Made by a program: the position numbers and the translations under genes | Shown: piece after piece, positions 1-8,868 of the stretch | How positions within the stretch are numbered: the stretch's first letter is position 1 | Layout of the letters: each line of letters opens with the position of its first letter | The notes under the pieces: generated by a model | Told to the model about the DNA's origin: nothing | The model's input: the letters and a program-made list of their open reading frames with translations, nothing else | Database searches by the model: none | DNA from: Bacteroidota bacterium | Lineage (GTDB): Bacteria > Bacteroidota > Bacteroidia > 2-12-FULL-35-15 | Direction: 5' to 3' | Assembly (NCBI GenBank): GCA_026391935.1 | Contig: JAPLDC010000280.1 | Location: 1 to 15,015, forward strand | Length of the DNA: 15,015 bases

Positions 1-1620
1 CTCGTTAAAAAGATTGTCGATATTAAATTTATTATTGTTGAAACTGAATTAGACGCCCTGCTTCTCGAGAATAACCTTATTAAAAAATACCAACCCCGCT
101 ATAATGTTCTTTTAAAGGATGACAAAACATATCCATGGATCTGCATCAAAAATGAACGGTTTCCTCGTGTTACCACAACACGGTATGTAGTGAAGGACGG
201 TTCCAGCTATTACGGACCTTATGCTTCCGTAAAAGTGATGCACATGGTGTTGGACCTTATCCGGAAACTTTTCAAACTCCGCAATTGCAATTTGAATTTG
301 AGCGAGAAAAATGTTACAGCAAATAAATTTAAAGTTTGCCTCGAGTACCATATCGGAAATTGCAAGGCTCCTTGTATCGGAAAAGAAACGGAAGAAGAAT
401 ATAATACAACAATACTCGCCATAAAAGAGATCATTAAAGGAAACAGCACAGTTGTTGCCAAACATTTAAAACAGCAGTTACAACAACATGTCGAAAAACT
501 GGAATTTGAAAAAGCTGAATTGGTGAAAAAGCAAATTGATCTACTAGAAAATTTTCAGAGCCGCTCTACCGTTGTCAACCCTTCTATTACTGACGTAGAC
601 GTATTTTCAATAGTAACAGATGAAAAGAACGGATATGTCAATTTTTTAAAAGTGATAAATGGCTCCATCATCCAAGGACACACTATAGAGCTGAAAAAGA
701 AATTAGATGAAAGTCCGGAAGAGCTTTTAACGCTCGCTATAATTGAATTACGTGAACGTTTTAACAGCACTTCAAAAGAGATCATCGTTCCATTTAACAT
801 CGAAACAGAATTTCCTACACTAACTTTTACCGTTCCTCAACGTGGAGATAAAAAGCATTTACTGGAGCTCTCTGAACGAAATGTTGAATACTATCGCAGA
901 GAAAAAATAAAACAAGAAAATCTGGTAGATCCCGAGCGACATACAAAACGGATTTTAGAGCAAATGAAAAAGGATCTGCATCTTACAGAAGAGCCACGAC
1001 ACATTGAATGTTTTGATAATTCAAATTTTCAAGGAGCCTATCCCGTTGCTGCCATGACTGTTTTTAAGGATTGTAAACCCAGTAAAAAAGATTACCGACA
1101 CTTTAATATCAAAACAGTTGAAGGTCCTGACGATTTTGCATCGATGGAAGAAATTATCTACAGAAGATATAAGAGGGTTTTGGAAGAAGAACAGTCAATG
1201 CCGCAGCTAATAGTTATTGACGGAGGAAAAGGGCAATTAAGTGCTGCATTAGAAAGTATAGATAAATTAGGATTAAGAGGGAAAGTGGCTATTATCGGGA
1301 TTGCAAAAAAATTAGAAGAGATCTATTTTCCCGGAGATTCAATTCCTTTGTATTTGGATAAAAGAAGCGAGACCTTAAAAATAATTCAGCAGATTCGAGA
1401 TGAGGCACACCGCTTTGGAATCACACACCATCGGAGCAAACGCGACAAAGGAACACTTAAAACAGAGTTGACAGAAATAAAGGGCATCAGCACAAGCACT
1501 TCCCAAAAATTATTATCACATTTTAAATCAGTAAAACGTATAAAAGAAGCAAGCGAATTGGAACTAGAAAAGATCATAGGAAAAGCAAAAGCGAAACTTG
1601 TTATTGATTTTTATAAATAA
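1..1620 (+). CDS. uvrC: Excinuclease ABC subunit C, 5' truncated by window edge
   Basis: UvrC is the nuclease of UvrABC nucleotide excision repair; it cuts the damaged strand on both sides of a lesion marked by UvrA/UvrB. The frame is open from base 1, giving 539 residues here, and roughly 60 N-terminal residues (the start of the GIY-YIG domain) are missing. Numbering from base 1: the rest of the GIY-YIG domain (ETELDALLLENNLIKKYQPR near residues 15-34), four cysteines at about 96, 113, 121 and 125 matching the family's Fe-S ligands, a UVR (UvrB-binding) helix pair near 150-185, then the RNase H-like nuclease with FDNSN (Asp 339), VIDGGKGQ (Asp 407) and IRDEAHRFG (Asp 467, His 470), and a C-terminal helix-hairpin-helix region. 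The GTG at 190 is internal. The last 20 bases overlap the convergent gene on the other strand. Confidence 0.97.
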   Translation, partial: LVKKIVDIKFIIVETELDALLLENNLIKKYQPRYNVLLKDDKTYPWICIKNERFPRVTTTRYVVKDGSSYYGPYASVKVMHMVLDLIRKLFKLRNCNLNLSEKNVTANKFKVCLEYHIGNCKAPCIGKETEEEYNTTILAIKEIIKGNSTVVAKHLKQQLQQHVEKLEFEKAELVKKQIDLLENFQSRSTVVNPSITDVDVFSIVTDEKNGYVNFLKVINGSIIQGHTIELKKKLDESPEELLTLAIIELRERFNSTSKEIIVPFNIETEFPTLTFTVPQRGDKKHLLELSERNVEYYRREKIKQENLVDPERHTKRILEQMKKDLHLTEEPRHIECFDNSNFQGAYPVAAMTVFKDCKPSKKDYRHFNIKTVEGPDDFASMEEIIYRRYKRVLEEEQSMPQLIVIDGGKGQLSAALESIDKLGLRGKVAIIGIAKKLEEIYFPGDSIPLYLDKRSETLKIIQQIRDEAHRFGITHHRSKRDKGTLKTELTEIKGISTSTSQKLLSHFKSVKRIKEASELELEKIIGKAKAKLVIDFYK

Positions 1621-3610
1621 TTATTTCTAGGTTGTCGTAATATAAATTGCCCTTTCCGGGATTCCAAAAATAAATTTTCAATTCATCATTCGCATCTCCA
1701 AAAGGTGGCAACACAAATTGAAATTCTTCCTTTTGAAAATTTTCGGATGCTTTGAAGTAATCTTGTAATTTATAACTTTGGTAGTGCGAAGTCTCCTTCC
1801 CATCAGAAACTGAAACAACCAGCTGCAAATTGCTACCAGGATACTGATCCAGAATGTCAACACTGATATAAATTTTTGCATTCGGGCATTTATTAATCTC
1901 GTTGGCATGCAAAATAAATGAAGAACCGAATTCCTTTGAAGAGTCGAGGGCACAAACTGTTGAGCCTGATAATTCATTAACCTTTAGGATTTCATCTCCT
2001 TGAAAATGCTTGTCCGGTTGCTCACTTTCAAAAGCAGCACTTGCTTTATAAATTATTTTTTTTGAGTCAAGGGCTAAAAACTCCTTCAACGTTTTAGATT
2101 TTTTTTGTGAGCTCCTTTTATAAATTGTTATTTTCCCATTATCTGCAATCGGCTCAATGAGAGATGAAACAATAGGATAATATCTCAATACATCTGAAAA
2201 CAAAAAGATATCCTGAATGACCACATAATTCCATTTAGGAGATAACAATGCAACCGCAGCGTTATCACGGCATGTTTGATAAACAGTATACCCCTTCCTG
2301 TTCATCATATACAATGGAATGTTTGTGGAATAGGAATCGATGACGAGCATTTTTGCATCTTTCGGAATATGCAGCAAATCAAGATATTTATCAGCCAACA
2401 TAAAATTTCTTTGAGTAATTTCCACTCTGTCCCAGGAACGGAAAGAGTATCGTTCTCTTTGGTTCCATTTCGAATCGGCGAACATGAACATCACAGAAAC
2501 ACAAAAAACAGCGAAAAGGATAAGTTTGCTTCGTTCTGTTTCCGCAGGAATATTGCGAATGCAGAGCAGAAAAAGTAAAACAACAGGAATAAAAAGAGAA
2601 TCAAGAAAATAATAATCATGATCAAAATATTGACACGTCATTAATAAAAAATAGAGAATAGCACCGCCACCGCAAAGAAACAAGTTAAACCACATCGCTT
2701 TATTCTCTAATCGTTTTGATTTTTTGAAAGCAAGGATTGAAGAAAATATTGCAAGAAAAAACAATATATAATGCCAAACTGTAAAGTACTGCAAAAGCCA
2801 ATGGAGGCAAATTTCATGAAGTATTTCCTTGAATTCCGATACACTTTTTGCAGGAAGGAATGTATCCAAAAACATATTACCATAAACTGTTCCCAGATGA
2901 ACATTATACCGATAGTAACCGATAAACGTTCCAAAGGCAATCAGAAATCCGAAAAATTCATATTTTATAAATTTTTTCTCCTTCAAATACAAATACGCCT
3001 GTTGAAGAAAAGTGGCAAATAGAAAAATTAAAAACGGAAGACGGATCATCGCAGCTAAAAAAAAGAAGAAAATGCCCCAATAGAATTGTTTCTTTTCACC
3101 TTCTGTTTTGTAATTATAAAAATAATAATATCCGATAAAAACAAATGAAATGGCCGGAACACAAGGTACAAAGCCCGCCTGGTAATAGGTATACAAAGGA
3201 GATAAAAAAACAAATAATACAACAATCCAAGATTTTAAAACAGAAGAAGTTATCTTTTTAGAAAGCAGGAATAAGAATATCAATCCTATAATACTTATAC
3301 AAAGTGTATATGTGCGAAAGATCAAAGGCGATGTTGTTCCCAAAATTTTCATCAGAATAGCAACAATGAATTCATTCAAAGGAAGATCCATTCGGGTTAT
3401 TCCATCAACTGTCTGAAGATTAAATGTTGCGGGATGAAAAATGTCAAAACCATTATTCAAAAACTGAAGCGATATTGCGTAACGCTCACTTTGAGTCCAA
3501 GCGTGTATAAAAGAAGGGTAAAGGGTTATTGTTGACCGATACAACAAGGCGCTTGAAGCCAACAAAAACAACACAAGCAAAGGTATTGATCTTTTATTGG
3601 AGAAGTTCAT
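1601..3610 (-). CDS. Polytopic membrane glycosyltransferase-like protein (GT-C / ArnT-PMT type) with C-terminal jelly-roll-like domain
   Basis: 669 residues. The N-terminal ~380 residues hold about ten hydrophobic segments (for example 9-29, 100-116, 127-146, 177-201, 218-234, 275-296, 307-325, 336-351, 361-377). A loop after the first segment contains HAWTQSERYA and later ITRMDLPLNE, a layout typical of GT-C enzymes that use lipid-linked sugars and keep an acidic catalytic residue in the first extracytoplasmic loop; Glu 42 or Asp 75 are candidates. Residues ~385-500 look soluble. Residues ~525-669 are beta-rich and end in a WNPGKGNLYYDNLEI stretch like jelly-roll carbohydrate-binding modules. 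Family membership is recognised from overall pattern; donor, acceptor and product are unknown. It is the last gene of the lysS run, 9 bases after gpsA, and its end overlaps uvrC by 20 bases. No lipid-carrier or polymerase gene is adjacent to help assign a pathway. Confidence 0.7.
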   Translation of the reverse strand: MNFSNKRSIPLLVLFLLASSALLYRSTITLYPSFIHAWTQSERYAISLQFLNNGFDIFHPATFNLQTVDGITRMDLPLNEFIVAILMKILGTTSPLIFRTYTLCISIIGLIFLFLLSKKITSSVLKSWIVVLFVFLSPLYTYYQAGFVPCVPAISFVFIGYYYFYNYKTEGEKKQFYWGIFFFFLAAMIRLPFLIFLFATFLQQAYLYLKEKKFIKYEFFGFLIAFGTFIGYYRYNVHLGTVYGNMFLDTFLPAKSVSEFKEILHEICLHWLLQYFTVWHYILFFLAIFSSILAFKKSKRLENKAMWFNLFLCGGGAILYFLLMTCQYFDHDYYFLDSLFIPVVLLFLLCIRNIPAETERSKLILFAVFCVSVMFMFADSKWNQRERYSFRSWDRVEITQRNFMLADKYLDLLHIPKDAKMLVIDSYSTNIPLYMMNRKGYTVYQTCRDNAAVALLSPKWNYVVIQDIFLFSDVLRYYPIVSSLIEPIADNGKITIYKRSSQKKSKTLKEFLALDSKKIIYKASAAFESEQPDKHFQGDEILKVNELSGSTVCALDSSKEFGSSFILHANEINKCPNAKIYISVDILDQYPGSNLQLVVSVSDGKETSHYQSYKLQDYFKASENFQKEEFQFVLPPFGDANDELKIYFWNPGKGNLYYDNLEIIIYKNQ

Positions 3611-3619
3611 TCCTGAATA

Positions 3620-4618
3620 TTAAGATAATTTATCTGAAAGTAATTTCATTTCGATAGTAGGAGAAATTTTTTCGTAGACAATATTATATACAGCATCTGT
3701 AATAGGCATTTCTACTTTGTATTTTTTATTGATCTCGTAGATGCATTTTACGCCATAATAACCTTCTGCAACCATATTCATCTCCAGCTGTGCATAACGA
3801 ACCGAATATCCTTTTCCGATCATATTTCCAAACATTCTGTTACGGCTAAACTGCGAATAAGCTGTAACCAGCAGATCCCCCAAATATGCCGAACTTTTTA
3901 TATCGCGATCGATAGGGTGAACCACATCCACAAAAGCTTTTATTTCCTGAATAGCATTTGAAATTAATACTGCCTGAAAATTATCACCATAACCTAAACC
4001 GTGACAAATACCACTGGCAATAGCAAATACATTTTTCAGAACTGCAGAATATTCCGTTCCAAAAATATCATCAGAAACAGTCGTTTTAATATACCGGCAA
4101 TTCAATTGAGAAGCCACATAGGCTGCACTATCAGCATTTTGAGATGCAATTGTGAGATAGGACAATTTTTCCATTGCGACTTCTTCAGCGTGGCACGGTC
4201 CAGTGATAACACCAATATTTTGCATAGGAATGTTATACTGCGTATTGAAAAATTCACCAACGATCAAATTGTGCTCCGGAACGATCCCTTTGATAGCTGA
4301 AAAAACTTTTTTATTTTTAAAATCATCCTCCGATAATTCTTTCAGTGCCCCCTTCAAAAATGCAGAAGGAACCGCCATAATTAAAATATCTGCTTTTGAA
4401 ATAACATCCTTTAAGTTCGCATTTAACAATAGTTTAGATGTTTCAAATTCGACAGATGTCAAATAATTTGGATTGTGCTTGAACTTCTTGATGTGATCAA
4501 CAACCGATTGATTACGCACCCACCAGTGAATTTCAGAAGAATTATTGCACAACATCTTTACCAATGCTGTTGCCCAACTTCCTCCTCCTATTACCGCTAT
4601 TTTATTTGTCGAACTCAT
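3620..4618 (-). CDS. gpsA: Glycerol-3-phosphate dehydrogenase [NAD(P)+]
   Basis: GpsA is a cytoplasmic enzyme that reduces dihydroxyacetone phosphate to sn-glycerol 3-phosphate, the backbone for phospholipid synthesis. The 332-residue length is normal. Visible motifs are the dinucleotide-binding loop IGGGSWATAL (residues 10-19, where many relatives have GAGSWGTAL), SAIKGI with Lys 110, the GPCHAEEV block (140-147), YSAVLKNVFAIASG with the expected catalytic Lys 195, GLGYGDNFQA (208-216), and LGDLLVTAYSQFSRNRMFG (246-264) with Asp 248 and Arg 259. The ATG at 4618 puts the Rossmann loop eight residues in, as expected. It lies 47 bases after the YfhO-like gene and 9 bases before the glycosyltransferase-like gene, so it is very likely co-transcribed with both. 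The sequence appears intact and functional. Confidence 0.96.
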   Translation of the reverse strand: MSSTNKIAVIGGGSWATALVKMLCNNSSEIHWWVRNQSVVDHIKKFKHNPNYLTSVEFETSKLLLNANLKDVISKADILIMAVPSAFLKGALKELSEDDFKNKKVFSAIKGIVPEHNLIVGEFFNTQYNIPMQNIGVITGPCHAEEVAMEKLSYLTIASQNADSAAYVASQLNCRYIKTTVSDDIFGTEYSAVLKNVFAIASGICHGLGYGDNFQAVLISNAIQEIKAFVDVVHPIDRDIKSSAYLGDLLVTAYSQFSRNRMFGNMIGKGYSVRYAQLEMNMVAEGYYGVKCIYEINKKYKVEMPITDAVYNIVYEKISPTIEMKLLSDKLS

Positions 4619-4665
4619 TTTTCCCGTATAAATAATGTTCTAATTTATGTTTTTTATATCAATTA

Positions 4666-6906
4666 TTACAAAAAATAGTGCCCTGCACTTCCTAACAACA
4701 CGAGCCACATCAATCCGACAAGGACATACATTTTATTTTCTTTGATCCAGATCACACTTAAAATTATTAAAATAAGTATGAAAAAAGAATAGGAAATGAT
4801 CGCTCCAATAATAACCGGCTTGTTATAATATTCAAACGTGATTGTATGTTCCCCTTTTGGAAAGACAACAGACATTGTCATAAAATTTGAAAGCAATATT
4901 TTACTTTCTTGACCATCAACAAATACTTTCCAGCCGGTATACTGATTTTGCAATAACGTCAATAGTTCAGGAGTAGAGGACTTGGCAGAAATCACAATCC
5001 TATCCGGCCGATATTCAATAATTTTTGCAGCGATTGAATCATTTGCTGAGGGCTTGATCTGTGAAGAAATTATCCGATAATCTTCATCATTGAACACGAT
5101 TGTTTTATTGGTAATTTTTATGCTTTTGCTTTTCAACTCTTTCTCCGAGTATATGTCATCAGAAAAATACACCAATGGATTGTGTCGCATTGAATCATAT
5201 AAAACTGGGAATGAATCTATCATCAGTACCTGGTTCTTAAAACAAAATGAATTAAAAACATCCGCGGAAATACGTTTATGAAAAACGCTCGTGTTGCGGT
5301 ATAGCCCATGTTTCTGTCCAAGTTCTTCCGTATTCTCAGAAATATTATTCATTGGAGGAATAGGAAATCCTTTTGGCAGTGTTGCGATATAATCATGTAA
5401 CTCTTTCGGTGAAGCAGATGAAAACCCAACATAGGCCAGATTCAATTGAACGGCACAAAGCATATCAAGAACAACAAAAACCGTTATGATCTTCAAACGA
5501 TAAATCTCTGAAGCCTTTAATATCGTCACTAAAAGTGCAAGCAACAATACCAACTGAATACAACCTTGTAATACAATATTCTGATAAAAATTTCCTGCCT
5601 TAGTAAAATCAAAAACAGTATCAAAGTGATTGAAAAAGAAATAAGCAGCACTGTTGTTTTTAATACATGCGAAAATAACCAATAGCAGTATCAGCAAAAT
5701 TAATGCTCCTATGATCTTCACTAATTTATCTTTACTGATAACAAATGAGGACAAGGTAAATGCTAATTGTTTTCCTCCTAATACAAGTAATATTATTAAA
5801 GTAAACAGACTAAAATAACTTGGGAAGCGGAAAAGATCCATGAATGGAAAAAAATTAAAAAGGAATTTGTGCACAGGAGTGTAAGAGCCGAAAGACGCTA
5901 ATAAACATATGCCAGCAAAAATGAGAAGGATTTTTTCCAGTGTTGTTTTACTACGAAAGAGTGCCAATAAAATAAATGGGAATAGTATCAGTCCGATGTA
6001 AATATTGCACATCGAAGGATCGGTATTATAAAAATCTGTATTATTTATTGTTGAAAAAGGAACAACTAATGAAAGCAATGATTGAGGCGATAATGGATTA
6101 AGAGATGCATCTTTATAGCTCATTCCGCTCAACCGTCCTATGTATGGTTTCACCTGAATGAAAACAACGAATACAACAGTTGAAAGTGCTGCTGTTAAAA
6201 CAACAAATAAAGCATTCAGTTTCAATAACTGAAAAACAATTTCCTTCTTTTTTTCTTTCAAGGCGGTTATTAAAAAATATCCTCCAACCAAAATAAATAA
6301 ATAAGAAAGTATGAACGTGAACGTATGATTTCCACCTGTGAGGTTAAAGAATAAAAATAATGAAGCATAGATTGCACGTTTATACGAGCGCTCCGTATGC
6401 ATTCTATAATAATTCAGAATAATAAATGGCAACCAGGCCGCACCGATCACGGCATAAAAATGCTGAACATGTGCAACAAAAAATCCGCTCAACATGTAAC
6501 AAAAAGCTGTAATAAATGCAACATTTTTATTTTCATGAAAACAAAGCGAAAGAAAATACATCCCTACACCGGCAAGAAATACATAAAAAATAAAGAGCAA
6601 CTGAACTACATAATTTGATTCTCCAATCGTACTTCCCAGCAACAAAGATTCTATATACCATGAAGGTCCTTGTAGATCGGCATGAATAGGATATCCTAAT
6701 TGTTGGTAGGGGTCCCAAAATGGAAAGGTGTGTGCTTGCAGAGATTCCGATATATAATGCCTCCAAGGAATCCAGCAATTAACCATATCATGCGTTACTG
6801 AATATTTCAAAAATGAAATCTGCCAGTACGCCACAATTGCAATTAAAAGCAATAAGGCAATATAGATGAAATGATTCTCTTTTGCTTTTTGTTGTGGAAG
6901 CAACAT
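4666..6906 (-). CDS. YfhO-family polytopic membrane protein, probable GT-C glycosyltransferase
   Basis: 746 residues. After a first membrane segment (~13-33) comes the extracytoplasmic loop THDMVNCWIPWRHYI (38-52) and FPFWDPYQQLGYP (61-73), an arrangement typical of the YfhO family, with Asp 40 as the likely GT-C acidic residue. About a dozen further hydrophobic segments follow up to residue ~490. A soluble domain (~495-695) ends with GWKVFVDGQESK and FPKGEHTITFEY, a signature of YfhO C-terminal domains, and is followed by two final membrane segments (~698-721 and 726-744). Characterised YfhO proteins in Gram-positive bacteria glycosylate lipoteichoic acid; a Bacteroidota cell has no such polymer, so the acceptor here is unknown. 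It starts 25 bases after lysS and precedes gpsA by 47 bases on the same strand. I see no clear ribosome binding site, which is usual in this phylum. Confidence 0.82.
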   Translation of the reverse strand: MLLPQQKAKENHFIYIALLLLIAIVAYWQISFLKYSVTHDMVNCWIPWRHYISESLQAHTFPFWDPYQQLGYPIHADLQGPSWYIESLLLGSTIGESNYVVQLLFIFYVFLAGVGMYFLSLCFHENKNVAFITAFCYMLSGFFVAHVQHFYAVIGAAWLPFIILNYYRMHTERSYKRAIYASLFLFFNLTGGNHTFTFILSYLFILVGGYFLITALKEKKKEIVFQLLKLNALFVVLTAALSTVVFVVFIQVKPYIGRLSGMSYKDASLNPLSPQSLLSLVVPFSTINNTDFYNTDPSMCNIYIGLILFPFILLALFRSKTTLEKILLIFAGICLLASFGSYTPVHKFLFNFFPFMDLFRFPSYFSLFTLIILLVLGGKQLAFTLSSFVISKDKLVKIIGALILLILLLVIFACIKNNSAAYFFFNHFDTVFDFTKAGNFYQNIVLQGCIQLVLLLALLVTILKASEIYRLKIITVFVVLDMLCAVQLNLAYVGFSSASPKELHDYIATLPKGFPIPPMNNISENTEELGQKHGLYRNTSVFHKRISADVFNSFCFKNQVLMIDSFPVLYDSMRHNPLVYFSDDIYSEKELKSKSIKITNKTIVFNDEDYRIISSQIKPSANDSIAAKIIEYRPDRIVISAKSSTPELLTLLQNQYTGWKVFVDGQESKILLSNFMTMSVVFPKGEHTITFEYYNKPVIIGAIISYSFFILILIILSVIWIKENKMYVLVGLMWLVLLGSAGHYFL

Positions 6907-6931
6907 GCAATGGTTTTTATATTTTATCGAA

Positions 6932-8734
6932 CTAAACGGCTTGAAAAATTGGTCCTTCTCTCCTTAACACATTTTTCTCTGTTAAGGATGTCAATATTTT
7001 GTTCAATTGATTTTTTGAAAGTCCGGTTGCTTCACTAATACTTACAACCGTTGATTGTCCTTGCTTTTTCACTTCATCAAACACCTTTTGCTCGTCTTCC
7101 GTTAATGCAACTTCTTTCTTTGTCACACTGAGCATAGTCGAAGTGTCTTCCGGCCCCATTTCGCTCACATCACTATTATTTATTTCGGTGTTCGGGAATT
7201 CCGCCTCTACCGTTGCGCCTCCACCTTCGGGCTTCATTTGAGGAAAAAATAAAACATCCTGAATGGATACATTGTTTGTCATGATCATCGCTAAACGATC
7301 TATCCCGATACCGATACCGGATGTTGGCGGCATTCCATATTCCAAAGCACGTAAAAAATCATGATCAATGAACATTGCTTCGTCGTCGCCACGCTCCATC
7401 AATTCTATTTGTTCTTCAAATCGTTCGCGTTGATCGATCGGATCGTTTAACTCGGAATAAGCGTTTGCTAATTCTTTTCCGTTTACCATTAATTCAAATC
7501 GTTCTACCAATCCCGGTTTGCTACGATGCTTTTTAGTAAGCGGACTCATCTCAACAGGGTAATCAGTGATAAATGTGGGTTGAATATAATTGCCTTCGCA
7601 TTTCGCTCCGAAAATTTCATCGATCAATTTTCCTTTCCCAATATTATCTGCCACATCAATGTGCAATGTTTTACATGTTTCACGCAACTGTGCTTCATCC
7701 ATATTGCTAATATCAATTCCTGTAAAATCCTTTATGGAATCGAACATTGTGATACGCTTGAAAGGACGTTTAAAATCAATAACTTTGTCTCCAACAGGAA
7801 CAGCAGTTGTTCCATTTACATCCAAGGCAATTTTTTCTAGCAACTCTTCCGTCACATCCATCATCCAATTATAATCTTTGTAAGCAACATACAATTCCAT
7901 CACCGTAAATTCAGGATTGTGAGTTCTGTCCATTCCTTCGTTTCGGAAGTTGCGGGAAAATTCATACACCCCATCGAATCCACCAACGATCAATCGCTTC
8001 AGATATAACTCATTTGCAATACGCAAATACATCGGAATATTCAATGTGTTGTGATGAGTAGTGAAAGGACGGGCAGCTGCTCCACCAGGAATAGCTTGTA
8101 AAACAGGAGTATCAACTTCTAAATAACCTTTTGCATTATAAAAATCGCGAATGGTATTCACCATTTTTGTGCGTTTGATAAATGTTTCTTTAACGGTTGG
8201 GTTAACGATCAGATCGACATAACGCTGACGATAACGAAACTCGGGATCCGTTACTTCATCAAAAACATTTCCTTCATCATCCCGCTTAACGGAAGGTAAG
8301 GGACGTAATGATTTGCTCAACATTTTAAAAGATGTAGCGTGAATAGAGATCTCTCCAACTTTTGTAACGAATACATAACCCGTTATTCCTACAATATCTC
8401 CTAGATCGGTATGTTTCTTAAATAATAGATCGAAAGTAGTTCTATCCTCTTCTGTTCCGATATCATCTCTACGAATGTAAACCTGGATACGACCGGTAGC
8501 ATCTTGCAAACTCACAAAACAGGCTTTTCCCATATCACGATTGCTCATGATTCGTCCGGCTATTGAAATGTTTTTAAATTCTTCCGCTTTTTCAGGAGTA
8601 AAATTCTCCAAAATACCTTTTGCTGTAGCGTTGATCTCCACCAATGCGGCAGGATAAGCATCGATGCCCATTTTGGTGATCTCTTCTAATTTTGCTCTTC
8701 TTAATAATTCTTGTTCACTTAATTCAGTACTCAT
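6932..8734 (-). CDS. lysS: Class II lysyl-tRNA synthetase with C-terminal winged-helix-like extension
   Basis: LysS charges tRNA-Lys with lysine using ATP in the cytoplasm. The OB-fold anticodon-binding domain spans about residues 55-140 ([20 protein letters not shown]). The class II catalytic core follows: motif 1 near 185-213, motif 2 [20 protein letters not shown] (263-282) and motif 3 [13 protein letters not shown] (473-485). The core ends near residue 500, the usual length for bacterial LysS. About 100 extra residues follow: an acidic, low-complexity linker (~501-543), then [17 protein letters not shown] and [19 protein letters not shown], which read as a small winged-helix domain to residue 600. 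Longer LysS proteins with a tail are known in Bacteroidota, so the tail is unlikely to be a frame error. ATG at 8734 fits the family N terminus. It is the first gene of the minus-strand run and has a promoter-like element about 31 bases upstream. Confidence 0.97.
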   Translation of the reverse strand: MSTELSEQELLRRAKLEEITKMGIDAYPAALVEINATAKGILENFTPEKAEEFKNISIAGRIMSNRDMGKACFVSLQDATGRIQVYIRRDDIGTEEDRTTFDLLFKKHTDLGDIVGITGYVFVTKVGEISIHATSFKMLSKSLRPLPSVKRDDEGNVFDEVTDPEFRYRQRYVDLIVNPTVKETFIKRTKMVNTIRDFYNAKGYLEVDTPVLQAIPGGAAARPFTTHHNTLNIPMYLRIANELYLKRLIVGGFDGVYEFSRNFRNEGMDRTHNPEFTVMELYVAYKDYNWMMDVTEELLEKIALDVNGTTAVPVGDKVIDFKRPFKRITMFDSIKDFTGIDISNMDEAQLRETCKTLHIDVADNIGKGKLIDEIFGAKCEGNYIQPTFITDYPVEMSPLTKKHRSKPGLVERFELMVNGKELANAYSELNDPIDQRERFEEQIELMERGDDEAMFIDHDFLRALEYGMPPTSGIGIGIDRLAMIMTNNVSIQDVLFFPQMKPEGGGATVEAEFPNTEINNSDVSEMGPEDTSTMLSVTKKEVALTEDEQKVFDEVKKQGQSTVVSISEATGLSKNQLNKILTSLTEKNVLRREGPIFQAV

Positions 8735-8757
8735 TATAGTTTATTTCTTGATTTTTA

Positions 8758-8771
8758 ATATTTGCAAATAT
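8758..8771. promoter_or_regulatory. Perfect 14-base palindrome in the divergent lysS / isomerase promoter region
   Basis: The bases ATATTTGCAAATAT form a perfect inverted repeat with no spacer, centred between 8764 and 8765. Seven of its bases are shared with the lysS -7-like element on the minus strand. It could be an operator for a dimeric regulator, or simply a by-product of an AT-rich promoter. Nothing in the window identifies a binding protein. Confidence 0.35.
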
Positions 8772-8772
8772 A
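8765..8772 (-). promoter_or_regulatory. Putative -7 promoter element of the lysS run
   Basis: Read on the minus strand these bases are TATATTTG, an exact match to the Bacteroidota -7 consensus TAnnTTTG. It sits about 30 bases before the lysS ATG at 8734, giving a short leader of roughly 20-25 bases. I do not see a TTG-type -33 element at the usual 19-21 base spacing, so the assignment rests on the -7 match and position. Confidence 0.45.
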
Positions 8773-8838
8773 CACGCAATAGGCCTTTAATTGATGCGAT
8801 ATTTGTCTTTTTTTACGCTTTTATTTAATGAAAAATCG

Positions 8839-8846
8839 TATTTTTA
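8839..8846 (+). promoter_or_regulatory. Possible -7 promoter element of the isomerase gene
   Basis: TATTTTTA matches TAnnTTTG at all but the last base and lies 22 bases before the ATG at 8869. No TTG is present at the expected -33 spacing. This is a weak call based on position between two divergent genes, where a plus-strand promoter is needed. Confidence 0.28.
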
Positions 8847-8868
8847 CAGCCCTTGTAGATAATAAGAT

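Noticed and set aside
190..1620. GTG at 190 as the start of uvrC
   Set aside because: The frame is open to base 1 and the upstream residues match the UvrC GIY-YIG domain, so the gene is cut by the window edge.
7526..7874. Two overlapping plus-strand frames inside lysS
   Set aside because: They lie opposite strongly conserved LysS coding sequence and have no recognisable domain.
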